64,000 nucleotides of DNA from Eretmocerus hayati (GCA_029851415.1 CM056744.1:64970172-65034171), one strand, 5' to 3'. Numbered from the stretch's first letter, positions 1 through 10,072 are shown. The notes: generated by a model not told the origin, from the sequence alone. Made by a program: numbers and translations.

Positions 1-461
1 TCGTGGGTGGTCCCATTATAAGCATGCATTCACAGGGGTAGTAATATGTCCCACTCGTTGTGTTTGTCTATGAATGATTTTATGTATTCAGTTAGTGTAT
101 GGTGCATTCTTTCTATGGGTCCATTTCCTTGAGGGTGGTATTGAGTAGTTCGAAATGATTTTATACGGAAAATTTTACAGAACTTGTTGCATAAGTCTAT
201 TGACGAAGTGAGATCCTAGGTCCGTCAGTACTGCCCCTGGGGTCCCGTAATACGCGATAAAGCTGAATGTCAAGGCTTTGGCCGTTTCTTCTGCCGTAGC
301 TTGTTTGACTGGAATGAGAACAATGAATTTCGTGAGACAATCCTGAATAGTAAGGACGTATCTATAGCCATTCGCAGTTTCTTCTAGTGGTCCATAAAAA
401 TCCATCGAAATTTTATCAAATGGTCGAATTGGTGTATCCGTTATTGCTAATGGTAGTCTCA
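1..461 (-). pseudogene. Integrase catalytic core (rve), frameshifted and truncated
   Basis: This is the catalytic part of a retroelement integrase, which joins element cDNA to chromosomal DNA. From 462 down to 175 the frame contains the context ISMDFYGPL (first catalytic Asp) and VLTDLGSHF (second Asp). After a frame change near 175-180 a second frame carries PQGNGPIERMH, with the catalytic Glu, followed by the usual helix. All three acidic residues of the D,D,E triad are therefore present, but in two frames. The upstream zinc-binding domain ends at a TGA at 459-461 that overlaps the ATG at 460-462. This fits a one-base loss in an A run. The C-terminal part of integrase lies outside the window. 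Confidence 0.8.
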
Positions 462-1880
462 TTTTATTCGAACCAATTTGTTAATCGCGCAGTCAGGACA
501 AGCCTCTACAAATTTGTGGATTTCTGGGCGCATGTGTTTCCAGTAATATTGGTCAGCAATTTTTCTGGAAGTCTTGTTTATGCCTCTATGAGCTCCCATA
601 GCCGAGACATGGAACTCTTGCATCAACCTATATCTATTTTCAGTAGGAGGTATGGGGATATTATCATGGAATATTACCGCCACCAAGGGCGAACCTTCGA
701 ATATTTCGTTGAAAATTTCCACGAATCTGGACCATTCTTGCGTTGATAAGAACGTCGAGTCTCGTATAATTCCCAAGGTTTTAATTTGCTTTGTCAATAT
801 AAAATTTTTCAGAGTTTTCAGACACTTCTTCATGTTTATTTGTAGAACCGGGTCATTGACGTAATCCAGCATAAACAAGCCTAGCAGATTGATGTCCTTG
901 CATTTCGACCATTCGACCTCACCGACCGAAAAGTTAGCGTTTTCAAACCTTTTTGGATCCAAGAAATTTCGTTCGATCAATGACTGTATAGCTTCTGATT
1001 GTAAGAATGGTGATGCGCTCATGATGTATACGAGATTCTCCCGGTATTTGAATGGGTGATCGTTGACTGACTTTATTCTCGCAAACGGTGCAGGTTCTTC
1101 TCCTTCTGGGATAGCACAAGGAGGTTTCTCACGAGGTGGACGAGCGTTGCTGACCAGGCATTTCTCGAACGCGTTTGTGTGTGAGCGCGGTCGTTGTTGT
1201 AAATCTGCTACTGCCTCGTCAGCGGAAGAGCTATCTGATTCTACTCGTGATCCCACGTTTCTGTTGAGTTCGTCGCCGCTGACAGATTCTTCGCCTTTGT
1301 TTTGAGTTTCTGCCCCATCGCGATTCAGATTTGATGTTCCCCCATTTGTCAATGGGATGAGAGGCGTGTAGTGTCTTTGTGCTTCGTCCAAGTGCAAATG
1401 TATAACGGCGCCTGAACCGTGTTCCCAGAAATGGTAAAATTCTATCGAACCATTAGGTTTTTGATTGTGTACGCAGATTCTCGCGTCGTATTCGCGTGCA
1501 AAGACTTGTATACAGTTGTCATCCCCGTATTCGTTGTCTGACTCGAGTATTCTTTTAGCATCTGCAGGTATTGCACAAGATTCAATATGGCTTGAGTTCC
1601 TGAGTGTTCTGCGCAGAGTGAGAGGGTATATGTTGAGGTTACAGGTTATAATAAGCGAATAGAATAAGCAGTTCCCTGTGGGTTGTGTCGGGATATCTGT
1701 TTCGTGGAAGAACTCCGAATGTAGTTCCGCACACTGCGTTTTCATATCGTAATTCATGGGAAAGTCAAAATCGTCCATTCTATCCGAATTTTCATTCAAG
1801 TCCCTCGGCACCTGTTCGGGTTTTGTCGAAACTGGTTCGGTCGCCTCGCGCTCGTGTGCGTGAACATGGGCCCGCTAACG
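459..1880 (-). pseudogene. OTU-like cysteine protease domain plus integrase zinc-binding domain
   Basis: The frame is open from about 1880 down to 459. Numbering from the GTG at 1811, residues 40-155 resemble an OTU (ovarian tumour) cysteine protease: TGNCLFYSL with the nucleophile-type Cys48, and a distal HYTPL with His147. The Asp usual in the D-G-N-C motif is Thr here, so activity is uncertain. A charged linker follows. The C-terminus has an HHCC integrase zinc-binding module (an H-x-G-x-H-type segment, a YYW core, then CPDC). OTU domains fused to gypsy-type polyproteins are known from insects. Here the domain lies between RNase H and integrase. The frame upstream of 1880 continues in another register, so a frameshift separates it from the 1880-2671 segment. 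Confidence 0.7.
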
Positions 1881-3021
1881 GGTGGCTCGGTGTTTGCGGG
1901 CGCTTCATGTGTAATTGGAAGCTCATCATATTCATAATGCTGACTCCCGTCGCTCTCGTGTTCCCTGTCGTCCCCCGAGATCGCGTCGTCTGATACATCC
2001 GTGCTTGCGTCGCGGATGACCAGCATTGTGACATCTTTGCCCTCCAGAATCGTTTGTTTCCAGTGTAGTGTCTTATCGCGTTGCAAGATACCCGGAAGAC
2101 GAGCTTTCCCAGTCAATTCCCGAGTTTCCCTTAGTCGGACGGACGGAACTTGCTCTAAGTCTAATCTACCGCACTCACTCTGACTCATACGTGCATGCAA
2201 ATCTAGATTCAATTGAGATGTGGATTTTTGATTCAAATAATTAATATTTCGTAACTCATCCATAGGTGCTGCTGGCGATGCGGTGTTCATCGGTGCCGAT
2301 GTTGGATGTTGCGGTGCGGACTCTTCTGAACCCGCCTGGATCTCCGGTGTGCCGGTTGTGTTTCCACCCCCCGCGTCGTGTGTCGGCGTTGTTGGTTCAA
2401 ACGACTGCTGCACCGGATGTAGTGTCATTTGGCGCAGCGGTAGCTGCCCTGCCTGCATGCGGCATGGATGACGTCTATCTGGCGTGCTACACGCACCTAT
2501 AGCTTTCCTCCAGTAAGATTCTTTACGCATGTGCGCGAGCTTGGCATCGAGTTTTAGTTGACTCAGGATCTCTGATCCGTTACGACTCGTGCCATGGATT
2601 TCGCGCTCCGGAGACCGATTTTCCAATCTACGTGATCTCTTCACCCTCATGCGCCCCCGTTTTGTATCCACCCAATCCCCATCATCTGAACTTCCGCTAC
2701 TCTCTTGAATTCCCTCGCATATTTTTTTCTTCGCTCTATCCGATTCTGATTCTTGAGAATCAGACCTTGTTTGTTTAGATTTTCGTACCCCATCGATCCT
2801 ATTTTTTTTACTGCTCTCGTGGCAAAAATGTGGAAAGGGGTCTCCTCGGTACTATCATTTTCCGTGTTACCCTTATCCCATTCGAACCAGTTCGAGTCTG
2901 ATGATTCATCGACATCGTTCGGAAAGAGTGACGTTAGCATAAAAATGCGACCTGGGGGATTATCTTCTCTACAAGTCGGGTCTGCTCTGTTATGACCCGA
3001 GCTGAGGGCTCGGGGTAACAA
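1796..3021 (-). pseudogene. Low-complexity linker region of the gypsy-like pol, frame-broken
   Basis: Two overlapping minus-strand frames (3021-2647 and 2671-1796) encode basic and acidic low-complexity sequence with no domain I recognise. The second is rich in Ser, Asp, Glu and Pro and runs up to the OTU-like segment, where the frame shifts near 1870. Position and composition suggest a spacer between RNase H and the OTU-like domain. The first frame could equally be non-coding. An imperfect palindrome at 2988-3020, beginning TGTTA and ending TAACA, sits at its 5' end. Confidence 0.4.
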
Positions 3022-4025
3022 ATAAATTATTTGAGTTCGTGTGAACAGCTTACGGGCGGACTGCCCAGTTACACTTACCTATTCTCTGTTATCGCGTTGA
3101 GGCTTCCGATTGGATGTATATATATATATATATATATATTGTTGGTATCTGGTTGCGTATGAATATTCCAGATTGAGAGATATTTGTTCATCAAAATTGG
3201 ATCAAATGAATTGTAGTTTTAAAGAAATGATTGAAGTGATTTTAGGAATTTGGAATGTAGATTTCAGAAGTAATAATTGATTGAATTGGGATTTTTAGAA
3301 ATGATCAATTTGACTTTAATAGTTTCAATATGGATGAAATATTCGATTGTAAAATCTTCAGAAAATAATAGCGTATAATTAGCAAATGAGTTTTGGATTT
3401 ATTTAAACCAAATTATAATGTCTTGAACAAAATATAGAACCTTAATATCTAAATACAATTTGCGTGACTTGAAATTAGACGAACTTACAGAACTACTCGA
3501 GAGATGATATTCTTCGAGGCAGGAACTGATAAGCAGGTGAGAGCAGATCCGGAGCTGGCCCTTTACAGCTGAGGCGGATAACGTCGGCCTACTTTTCGAC
3601 GGGATCAGATCAAGCTTACGTGTCCGCACTTTTAACTTGACTTTTTCGTGCGTTCTCTACGCGCACTTCGGTGAGTGGTTAAGTGAATTTTGAGACGTAC
3701 GTAGCCCACTACCGGGCAGAGCTTTGTCACAGACTAAATCGAAGAATGAATGTTGTTGTTCCAATTTATACGTGCGGACACAAGTTAATTTTGATGATTC
3801 GACTGAAAAAATGATTTTGAAAGTGTTCTACTTTCGATTGTAACACATGTAACACATGTGTTACAATGCTGGCAGAGCTCTTTGTTGAGTTTCTCATGGT
3901 CTGTTACACATGTTACGTGTAACATGTGTGACATCCAGTTACTGGCTAATGCTTTGATTCTGCTGATTTACTGACCTGCTTATTCGTTCCTGCTGATCGA
4001 TAATATTTCTCCATGTTGAGAAATA
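3022..4025. other. Non-coding gap inside the gypsy-like element
   Basis: About 1 kb with stops in all frames separates RT-RNase H from the linker/integrase part. It holds a (TA)n run near 3119-3140 and palindromic ACATGTGTTAC/GTAACACATGT repeats near 3842-3866 and 3902-3934. On the minus strand there is a TATAAAT-like box near 3760-3770, plus two donor-like GTAAGT sites (about 3076 and 3488). A perfect inverted repeat, AATATTTCTC..GAGAAATATT, lies at about 4002-4027. It could be a nested LTR or another insertion. I could not define its ends. Confidence 0.45.
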
Positions 4026-5354
4026 TTATTTTAACTGTTGCGTCGTCTGGGACGCCACAGCTCGCTCTTGCTGGTTCACGATAATGTAGAGTTCTTCGCG
4101 TGATTTCTCGGATAAATCTATCTCGCCTTCACGGAGTATCGAATTGCGAGATAGAGCATCTGCTATGTTGTCTTCGCCCTTGCGGAATTTGATTTCAAAG
4201 TCATAACCTTGGAGTTCGGCTTTGAGCCTGTTAAATTTCAAATCTACCTCTTCCGAGGAGTGAAAATGCTTCAGAGGTTCATGATCGGTGTAAACAATGA
4301 AATGGCGACCCCATAGATAAGGTCTGAACTGATCTATCGCGGAGCATACGGCCAATAGTTCCTCTTGGTATGTCGGGTACTTTAGCTGAGAGCCTTTCAT
4401 TTTTCTAGACGCGTAGCAGATCGGCCTGTCTCTTCCAGGCTCCCCTTGGGTGAGAATTGCTCCTACCGAATGGTCGCTTGCATCTGTGTGCACATAGAAC
4501 CTTTTTGAAAAATCAGGTGCTGTTAGAATTGAATCGCTGCAAAGGGCATTTCGTAAAGTTTCAAAAGCTTTCTGCTGTTCTGGGCCCCATTCCCATCTGG
4601 TACCATTTCGCGTGAGCTGAGTGAGGGGGTATGCAATTTCCGCGAATTTGTTCATGAACCTACTATAGTAACCGACAAATCCGAGAAATTCTCTTACTTT
4701 TCGTACTGTCGTAGGCGCTGGGTATTTCCGACATGCCTCTATCTTGTCTGGGTTTGGTTTGAGCTGTCCATTCCCGACTATATGTCCGAGAACTCGCGCC
4801 TCTCTTTTTAGGAACTGGCATTTCTTTGGCTCGATGGTTAGATTGGCTTCCGTGATTCTATCCATAAAATTTCTGAATTTCCTTTCATGATCTTCCAATG
4901 AATTTGCAAAAATCATCATATCGTCTAAATAAATCAGAACTTCCTCTGGTGTTAGACCGGAAAACGCGAGATACATCATTTCCATAAATGTGTCGGGACT
5001 CCCTTGGAGCCCCATCGCCATTTTCGAATACTCATAATGCCCATTGATCCCGGAAAATGCAGTATACTGCGCGCTTTCCTCGTCCATTTCCACCTGGAAA
5101 AACCCACTTTTGAGGTCACAAACGGTTATATATTCTGCTCCCGCGAGTCTCTCTAAAATATCGGGTGTTGAAAGGATAGGTTGGCAACTTCCGATGGTTT
5201 GTTCGTTCAGTTTTCGAAAATCTGATACGAATCGCCATCTCTTATTACCATCTTTATCGGGAGGCTTGGGCACGATCCAACAGTTTGCTGAGTAGGGAGA
5301 TCTAGATGGACGAATAATACTCATATTCAATAACTTATCAATTTCCGCTTGCAT
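4026..5354 (-). CDS. Reverse transcriptase-RNase H of Ty3/gypsy-like element
   Basis: This 442-residue frame copies element RNA into DNA and degrades the RNA template. The RT fingers and palm are clear: the proline-rich PYSANCWIVPKP entry, FRKLNEQT, the first catalytic Asp in the ITVCDLKSGFFQ segment, and the YLDD box with both catalytic Asp residues. The thumb/connection (EFLGFVGYYSRF) precedes RNase H with HTDASDHSVGA, an EELLAV segment (Glu) and YTDHEPLKHF, ending with DNIADALSR. It looks structurally complete. The N-terminal linker lies in a different frame upstream (5327-5730) because of a one-base change in an A run near 5345. The frame ends at a stop before the non-coding gap, so no integrase is fused to it in this copy. 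Confidence 0.85.
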   Translation of the reverse strand: MQAEIDKLLNMSIIRPSRSPYSANCWIVPKPPDKDGNKRWRFVSDFRKLNEQTIGSCQPILSTPDILERLAGAEYITVCDLKSGFFQVEMDEESAQYTAFSGINGHYEYSKMAMGLQGSPDTFMEMMYLAFSGLTPEEVLIYLDDMMIFANSLEDHERKFRNFMDRITEANLTIEPKKCQFLKREARVLGHIVGNGQLKPNPDKIEACRKYPAPTTVRKVREFLGFVGYYSRFMNKFAEIAYPLTQLTRNGTRWEWGPEQQKAFETLRNALCSDSILTAPDFSKRFYVHTDASDHSVGAILTQGEPGRDRPICYASRKMKGSQLKYPTYQEELLAVCSAIDQFRPYLWGRHFIVYTDHEPLKHFHSSEEVDLKFNRLKAELQGYDFEIKFRKGEDNIADALSRNSILREGEIDLSEKSREELYIIVNQQERAVASQTTQQLK

Positions 5355-5730
5355 ATTTTTTGCAATTTATAGGGTACTCTATACTTCTTACATTTGAAAA
5401 GTTTATCCGTTCTCAATTTGATCTTATGTTTGATCAGATGAGTTGATGTAAGGGGCTCGCCATCTAGGGCAAATCTCCATGGATTCATGCTCAGCAAACG
5501 TCGCACGTGCTCAAGTTCCTCTTCTGTGCAACCTTCTGTGTCAACAATATTCATTAGTTTCTGCACTCGTTCTTCGACCTCTTGCTGCGTACGCAGTATT
5601 CGAATTCGCCGCTCCGGCTGAACGTTCAATTTCCGTCGCATGTGCATTTTTCTTAGTGTACGGTTTCGTTTCGCTTTGCCGTCTCCACCGGCTCTGGAAT
5701 CTACTGCATGAGGTTGAATTGTTTCGCAAG
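5327..5730 (-). pseudogene. Protease-RT linker of the gypsy-like element
   Basis: A basic, Gln/Glu-rich segment lies between the protease and RT. Its C-terminal residues (KKYRVPYKLQK) are the normal lead-in to a Ty3/gypsy RT and would flow into the RT frame if one base were restored near 5345. A stop at about 5757 separates it from the protease. There is no recognised enzymatic domain. Assignment is by position and by the RT lead-in. Confidence 0.6.
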
Positions 5731-5756
5731 GGATAAGTATGTTCGCTCAAATTAGC

Positions 5757-6272
5757 TCACTCCGCGTAAACGTATCCATCGCGATTTTTCCCAACAAAAT
5801 TTCCAAAATGTACACCCTTAGCTAATTTCGTTAGTGGAACCCAACCGATTTTAACATCATTGCTCGCTTTTACTCGGATTATTCTTCTTGCTCGTGGCGG
5901 TAACTCAGTTTTTTCACATGACTCGAACGGAATCGTGAATTTTTCAAACTTTAGACTTTCACTTTTTGCATCTATAGCTCCGCCATGTCTCAGTAGAAAA
6001 TCCCATCCTAGCAAGGTATCTGTCTCTATCGGGAACCCATCAGACATGACGTACATCTCGCAATCTAGTCCGTTTATCTTGATTTCGATTCTACCCAATG
6101 AGTCAATTTTCCCGTCAGTTACCCCCGTTATCGATAGAGTGTCATTCCGATCAATATCGACGCGAGGGTGTACTTTACTCTCTTTGATCAAACAAACATC
6201 TGCTCCTGAGTCCAAGTAAAATTGCGCTCGAGCAAAGATTTCCTCGCTCATGAGAGTGACGATGGGTGGCAA
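5757..6272 (-). CDS. Retropepsin-like aspartic protease of gypsy-like element
   Basis: The active-site motif FYLDSGADVCLIK near the N-terminus has the D-S-G-A signature of retroviral-type aspartic proteases. It is followed by hydrophobic strands and the flap/second-half pattern TLLGWDFLLRHGG, matching the conserved ILG-x-D region. Length (171 aa) is normal for a gypsy protease with its tail. The domain would process Gag-Pol. The 5' continuation toward gag lies at 6338-6562 in another frame. Confidence 0.75.
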   Translation of the reverse strand: MPPIVTLMSEEIFARAQFYLDSGADVCLIKESKVHPRVDIDRNDTLSITGVTDGKIDSLGRIEIKINGLDCEMYVMSDGFPIETDTLLGWDFLLRHGGAIDAKSESLKFEKFTIPFESCEKTELPPRARRIIRVKASNDVKIGWVPLTKLAKGVHFGNFVGKNRDGYVYAE

Positions 6273-6337
6273 CTGTCCGGTTCTAAGGCATTTTATGGAA
6301 ACAATTCTACGCTCACGTTTCTCTGATTCAACTTGGC

Positions 6338-6562
6338 TTACTGGCTGCCCGTCGCCTGAGGATGCCGGCGAGCAGCTTGTGAGTTTAAAATATTTGTGTT
6401 AGTTGCCTGATTTCCCTGAGAAGAGGATACATTGTTCGTTCTTGGATTGCCCTCTCTAATCGAGAGGGCAATCCAAGAACGGACGGTAATCCCGTTCTGC
6501 TCAAACGGCCTGCTGCTAGCCGTCTCGTTCTGATTCCAATCTTGCCCTTTCGCTCTGTTCAA
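6338..6562 (-). pseudogene. Gag-tail-like fragment
   Basis: A 74-residue frame rich in Asn, Gln, Arg and Ser lies just 5' of the protease, where the end of gag is expected. It shows no CCHC zinc knuckle. A perfect 20-bp inverted repeat (6437-6481) sits inside it, and its 5' end runs into the 31-bp minisatellite, so the rest of gag is missing. It may not be real coding sequence. Confidence 0.35.
6437..6481. repeat. Perfect 20-bp inverted repeat (hairpin)
   Basis: Arms 6437-6456 and 6462-6481 are exact reverse complements separated by five bases. The arm starts CGTTCTTGGATTG and ends CCCTCTC. It lies within the gag-tail-like fragment and close to the start of the 31-bp minisatellite. Confidence 0.9.
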
Positions 6563-6800
6563 ATGGCTATTCGTGGCATTCGTGCGGTATACGTCTATCT
6601 TGCGTGGTATTCCTGCTGTATGTGTCTATCCCACGCGGTAATCGTGCGGTACATATCTATCCTAGGCGATATTTATGCGATATCCGTGCGGTATACGTCT
6701 ATCTCGCACGGTATTTGTGCGGTATACGTCTATCCCGCGCGATATTCGTGCGGTATACGTCTATCCCGCGTGGTATTCGAGCGGTCTCCGTGCAGACTTC
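6542..6800 (+). repeat. 31-bp CG-rich minisatellite array (left)
   Basis: Roughly eight diverged copies of a 31-bp unit built on GTGCGGTATACGTCTATCCC and GCGCGGTATTC. The same unit occurs in reverse orientation at 37850-38010. With the 28.5 kb insertion removed, the two arrays would bracket about 3 kb carrying the DUF8207-like and FLYWCH-like sequences. They may therefore be terminal repeats of one cassette. Confidence 0.85.
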
Positions 6801-6825
6801 TAGTGCGGGTCTTGTGGCATCCACA

Positions 6826-7120
6826 TCAGGATCTCCCAAGCTCAATCGCGTACCCAGACTCTAAATCATTCCCCAGAATTATATTTGGACCAATAATATC
6901 TTCTGGCTTAAACCCTCTTTTTGATTCCTTGCACATATTTGATCGTTTGGGGTAAGGTCTGGTATGATGGCAGTCCCAATCGTCTGAATGTTTGACGGGC
7001 AACTTCATCCCATGATTCCGTAGGCCGCGTATCTCCTCCAATGGAGCGATCGTTGGAGTGCGAAGTTTCCCACGCATCTGCCTGAGATAATGGGAATCCC
7101 ATCAATGTAGGAGGAGACAA
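6826..7120 (-). pseudogene. Remnant open frames downstream of the FLYWCH-like gene
   Basis: Two short overlapping minus-strand frames (7077-6826, 7120-6908) follow the FLYWCH-like reading frame. I recognise no motif. Basic and polar composition and the missing start codons suggest the frame-broken 3' tail of the same old gene, or non-coding sequence. Confidence 0.2.
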
Positions 7121-7884
7121 TCCAAGTCTTGCAGATCTCCTCCACTCATATTCGTTCGTCGAGCATCTGTCAAAGTCCAGTCTCCGATTATTGTAAGACT
7201 GTTCTGCCAGTTCCTGAGTAGATGCATCATGAACAGTATTATACGGTAACTGTTACAAGATCCTGAGTCGAGACCTGAGTAGGATGACAGATTCCTGCGA
7301 TGTGAGTTCGACTCAAATGATGCATTGCTGTGATGTAAATCAGTATAACATGATGCATTGCTGTGATATGAATCAGTATAACATGCTTCCGAATCAACAG
7401 ATCTTTCACTGTGACATGATCCAGACTCAAGATCAGCTTCTGGAGCTCTAGGATAGTCACTTCGTGCATGGAACCGGGGACTGCTGAATGTTGATTTTGT
7501 ATATCCACTAGTTTCCTTGTTTGGAATAGAATTCCGCTTACTGTTTGGAGGATTAATAATGTCACCCTCAAGTGTTCTCCGTTTCACTGGATCACTATAA
7601 TTTGCCCGCTCTCTGTCATTATCTTCCAGATCACCATGTTTTTCATCCAATGATGGATGACTTCTGATACAAGGCTGCATCGAAGAAGCCACGAGATGAT
7701 TGTGATAACCAACACTGACTGAATTCCTTCCATGAGTAAGTGCTGTACTCGGGCACCACTTGGTTTTATGTTAGTCGACGCACTTCCAACGCACTGTACC
7801 GTTACGATTAGTTTTTTCTCGGATAAAATGTTTGCCATCTACAATGAGTTGTTCCTTGCCAAGATGGTTTCTGATGAATTTCAT
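7102..7884 (-). pseudogene. FLYWCH-type zinc-finger-like protein, interrupted by one stop
   Basis: From the ATG at 7884 the frame encodes a FLYWCH-like pattern: an HLGKEQLIVDGKHFI strand, TVRWKCVD, then KWC and GYHNH. These supply the Cys and His ligands expected for this zinc-binding fold, which is common in transposon-associated and DNA-binding proteins. An in-frame TAA at 7771-7773 falls between the first and second cysteine segments. Beyond it the same frame stays open to 7102, giving about 200 residues rich in Ser, His, Asn and Tyr with short repeated YTDxxHSNAS-type units. It follows the DUF8207-like gene on the same strand and may be the next gene of the same element. The call rests on the motif pattern only. 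Confidence 0.5.
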
Positions 7885-7900
7885 CGACCCATTCAATCAA

Positions 7901-8101
7901 CTAGGAGGGGCAGTTCCTTCTGATGCTATATTTGATCCGCACACCTTCAAGTTTTCTCTTCGGAAAACCATCCTGATTCGTGTACAACTCTTGATCTGAC
8001 TCTAATTTTCCTCCTTGTGGAGACCTCTCGTGCAGGAGCTTCAGTTTCTCCTTTACTGCCATATCAGCTTGCTCCAAAGCTTCCTCAAAGATTTCACCCA
8101 T
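7901..8101 (-). CDS. Short hypothetical protein between DUF8207-like and FLYWCH-like genes
   Basis: A 66-codon frame starts with ATG at 8101. The N-terminal half is an acidic amphipathic helix (FEEALEQADMAVKEKLKLL); the C-terminal half is basic. It stops 17 bases before the ATG of the FLYWCH-like frame, so it may be that gene's 5' portion or first exon. I do not recognise a family. Confidence 0.35.
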   Translation of the reverse strand: MGEIFEEALEQADMAVKEKLKLLHERSPQGGKLESDQELYTNQDGFPKRKLEGVRIKYSIRRNCPS

Positions 8102-8187
8102 CTTGACTGGTTTGATGTTCGAGAAATAATGTCTCTGTCATCATTCTTGTCTATATTTATAGTCAGTCTCCTTCACGAACTCGAGGT

Positions 8188-8490
8188 TCAATAGATATAA
8201 CCAGCCATGAGTAAGGATTCCAAGATAGCTCTTATCTCATCATCATCATCTTGATTACCAGCACCTCTATCATTCATTAGAATCTGAAGTTTTTCAACTA
8301 ACTGGTTCGGGTTATCCCAGTATATCTCCGTAGTCCTACTTGTGAGTGATCTGCCAATTTTTTTCGGACCAAATAGAGGTTCGATGATGTTCTCAAATTT
8401 TTGACTCTTGCTTCTGCGGAGTTCACCATCATGAAGGAATCTTTTTCGATGAACATGTGATACGTTTAAAATTTTCTGGTAGTTCGCCAT
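8188..8490 (-). pseudogene. C-terminal part of DUF8207-like gene, cut by the 28.5 kb insertion
   Basis: The 100-residue frame has the pattern SKSQKFENIIEPLFG, then YWDNPNQLVEKLQIL, then an acidic stretch and EIRAILESLLMAGYI. This is the characteristic C-terminus of a repeat-associated protein family widespread in invertebrate genomes, which I recall under the label DUF8207; the function is unknown. Its apparent ATG is an artefact of the insertion. The two bases before 8491 are AT, and the N-terminal half ends with the same AT at 36952-36953 in the same codon phase. The two pieces are therefore one interrupted gene. A second copy of the first 229 bp lies inverted at 25502-25730. Confidence 0.7.
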
Positions 8491-9610
8491 CCCTGCTGCG
8501 AAAGTTCGATTGGATTCGAGTAAAATACATCCAATCGTTCTGAATCTAGAATCTTATGATGAATTTGAAACATGACTTTCAGGATTGAGGAAGATTGGAG
8601 TTCAATAACGACCAATTATGTTGATCATGATTCGAACAGTATAGACCAATCTTCACCAATGCAGACTTTTTGCATGGAAAGTGAGATTGCCAATCAATCT
8701 CAATACTTACTGCCAGTATTCAGAAGTCAATAATCTATCTGTATGAATGCTGATTCCCTTGATAGAATATCGCGATTCCAATCTGTGTCAATGCCATGAA
8801 ACAGCATTGACATGCTATGTGTCCTATCTTCTTCAATCAATTCCAACACTGTTTTTCAGTAATGGAAACATCGAGATCTCAATCCGCCTCAATCGACCTC
8901 AATACTGACTGGAAGCATTGGAGACCTTAAACTCTATTTATCTGAATCGATTTGAATACTGGATATCATTATTAGAATTCCGAAATCCTATCTGCCTCCA
9001 TCGATTCGAATACTATTTTTCAGTATTGGGAACATCGAGATCTCAATCCCCCTCAATCGACCTCAATACTGACTTTCAGTCATTATTACAAATCAACGTC
9101 TTACATATACATCACTCACATTACAGCTAAGCTTTCAATACAATCCAATACTCATTCTAATCATGATCGCATTAACATATCATCGCATTACATAAGTAAA
9201 CGCTATTTGGAGGTTCTGTCACTCATCAGTCTTATATAGGAACAGGAGAGATGGTTCGTCGCTTGCGAGAAAGCAATCCCATGATATTTGGATGCAAACC
9301 GAGATGGTCATCGAAACGCCACCTAGCGTCAGACACTCGAATTCATCGGCCTCAATCGATTCCAATACTAACTTTCAGGAATGGGAATTTCGATATCTCA
9401 CACGACGTCAATCGGTCCCAATACTGGCTATGAGCATTGACGAGTTTATTTATCGTCCTTAATCGATTTGAATGCTGAATATCAGTATTGGGGACTGGGA
9501 ATCCTATCTGTCCCAGTCGATTCCGGTACTGTTGTCTAGTATTGGGAACATCGAGATCTCAACCCACTTTAATCGACTCAATACTGACTGTGAGTATCGG
9601 AGTCATTATA
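8262..9610 (+). repeat. Inverted duplication, left arm (1.35 kb)
   Basis: This arm is the reverse complement of 24382-25730; coordinates of matching points always sum to 33992. It includes 229 bp of the DUF8207-like gene, the left terminus of the 28.5 kb insertion and the first ~1.1 kb of satellite. I noticed only one mismatch, near 8363, so the duplication is recent and happened after the insertion. Confidence 0.9.
8520..9610 (+). repeat. Satellite family 1 (AATCGATT-rich, ~164-bp unit), first block
   Basis: Diverged tandem units share motifs such as CAATACTGATTTTCAGCATTG-like segments, CCCCAATCGATTCCAGTACT and GAACATCGAGATCTCAATCC. The same family occurs at 23783-25500 (inverted), 26351-26976 and 28417-29960. 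In the last block the repeated ATGCTGAATATCAG motif recurs about every 162-165 bp. Confidence 0.8.
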
Positions 9611-10072
9611 CACGGTCATTCAAAACTATAGGTAAGCCCGGAAAGGGGTTGGAGATCTTGCTTGCCCGGTCCCAATCGCGTAGGCAAAATGAGGATTGGG
9701 GCCCTGGTCATTTTGAGAATCAAATTTGAATGCCGTCTTGTTTTGAAGCCTCGACCGTCTCGCGCACGCGTCTCCCCAGCTCTTGCGTTGGCGTCTCGCG
9801 TCTCGCGTCCGTTGCTTTTCCTCGATTGCATTCCGTCGCCGCGACGAGCAATCTTGCGAGAGTGAAAAGTAAGCCTAACAGTCGCGTGGTCGTACCTAAT
9901 GCGAAGATTGCTCGTCGCAGCGACGAATTGCAATTGATTGCAATCGAGAAAAAGCAGCCGGAGACACGAGACGCGAGACGCTTGTGTACTTATGAGAGGT
10001 TATGGTCCGCTTGTATTTTCCGTTCGTGGCTGCTGTATTTTTGTTCCAAGTCATTCGTAATGACATCTTTTC
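9611..10072. repeat. Non-satellite spacer with an imperfect foldback
   Basis: This interval separates satellite family 1 from family 3. It contains a foldback. The segment at about 9789-9855 (TCTCGCGTCTCGCGTCCG ... GACGAGCAATCTT) is the reverse complement, with small differences, of about 9904-9985. Open frames here reflect the foldback and I see no gene. Confidence 0.6.

Larger units (their letters stand above)
1..6562 (-). mobile_element. Degenerate Ty3/gypsy-like LTR retrotransposon, truncated by window edge
   Basis: Read on the minus strand, the domains run gag-tail-like, aspartic protease, RT-RNase H, a low-complexity linker, an OTU-like domain, integrase zinc-binding and integrase core. 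That order is typical of Ty3/gypsy pol, apart from the OTU insertion. The 3' end lies beyond position 1 and no LTR is recognised. Several reading-frame breaks (about 180, 461, 1870, 5345 and 5757) and a 1 kb non-coding gap (3022-4025) indicate an old, dead copy. On the right it meets a 31-bp minisatellite at about 6542. Confidence 0.8.
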
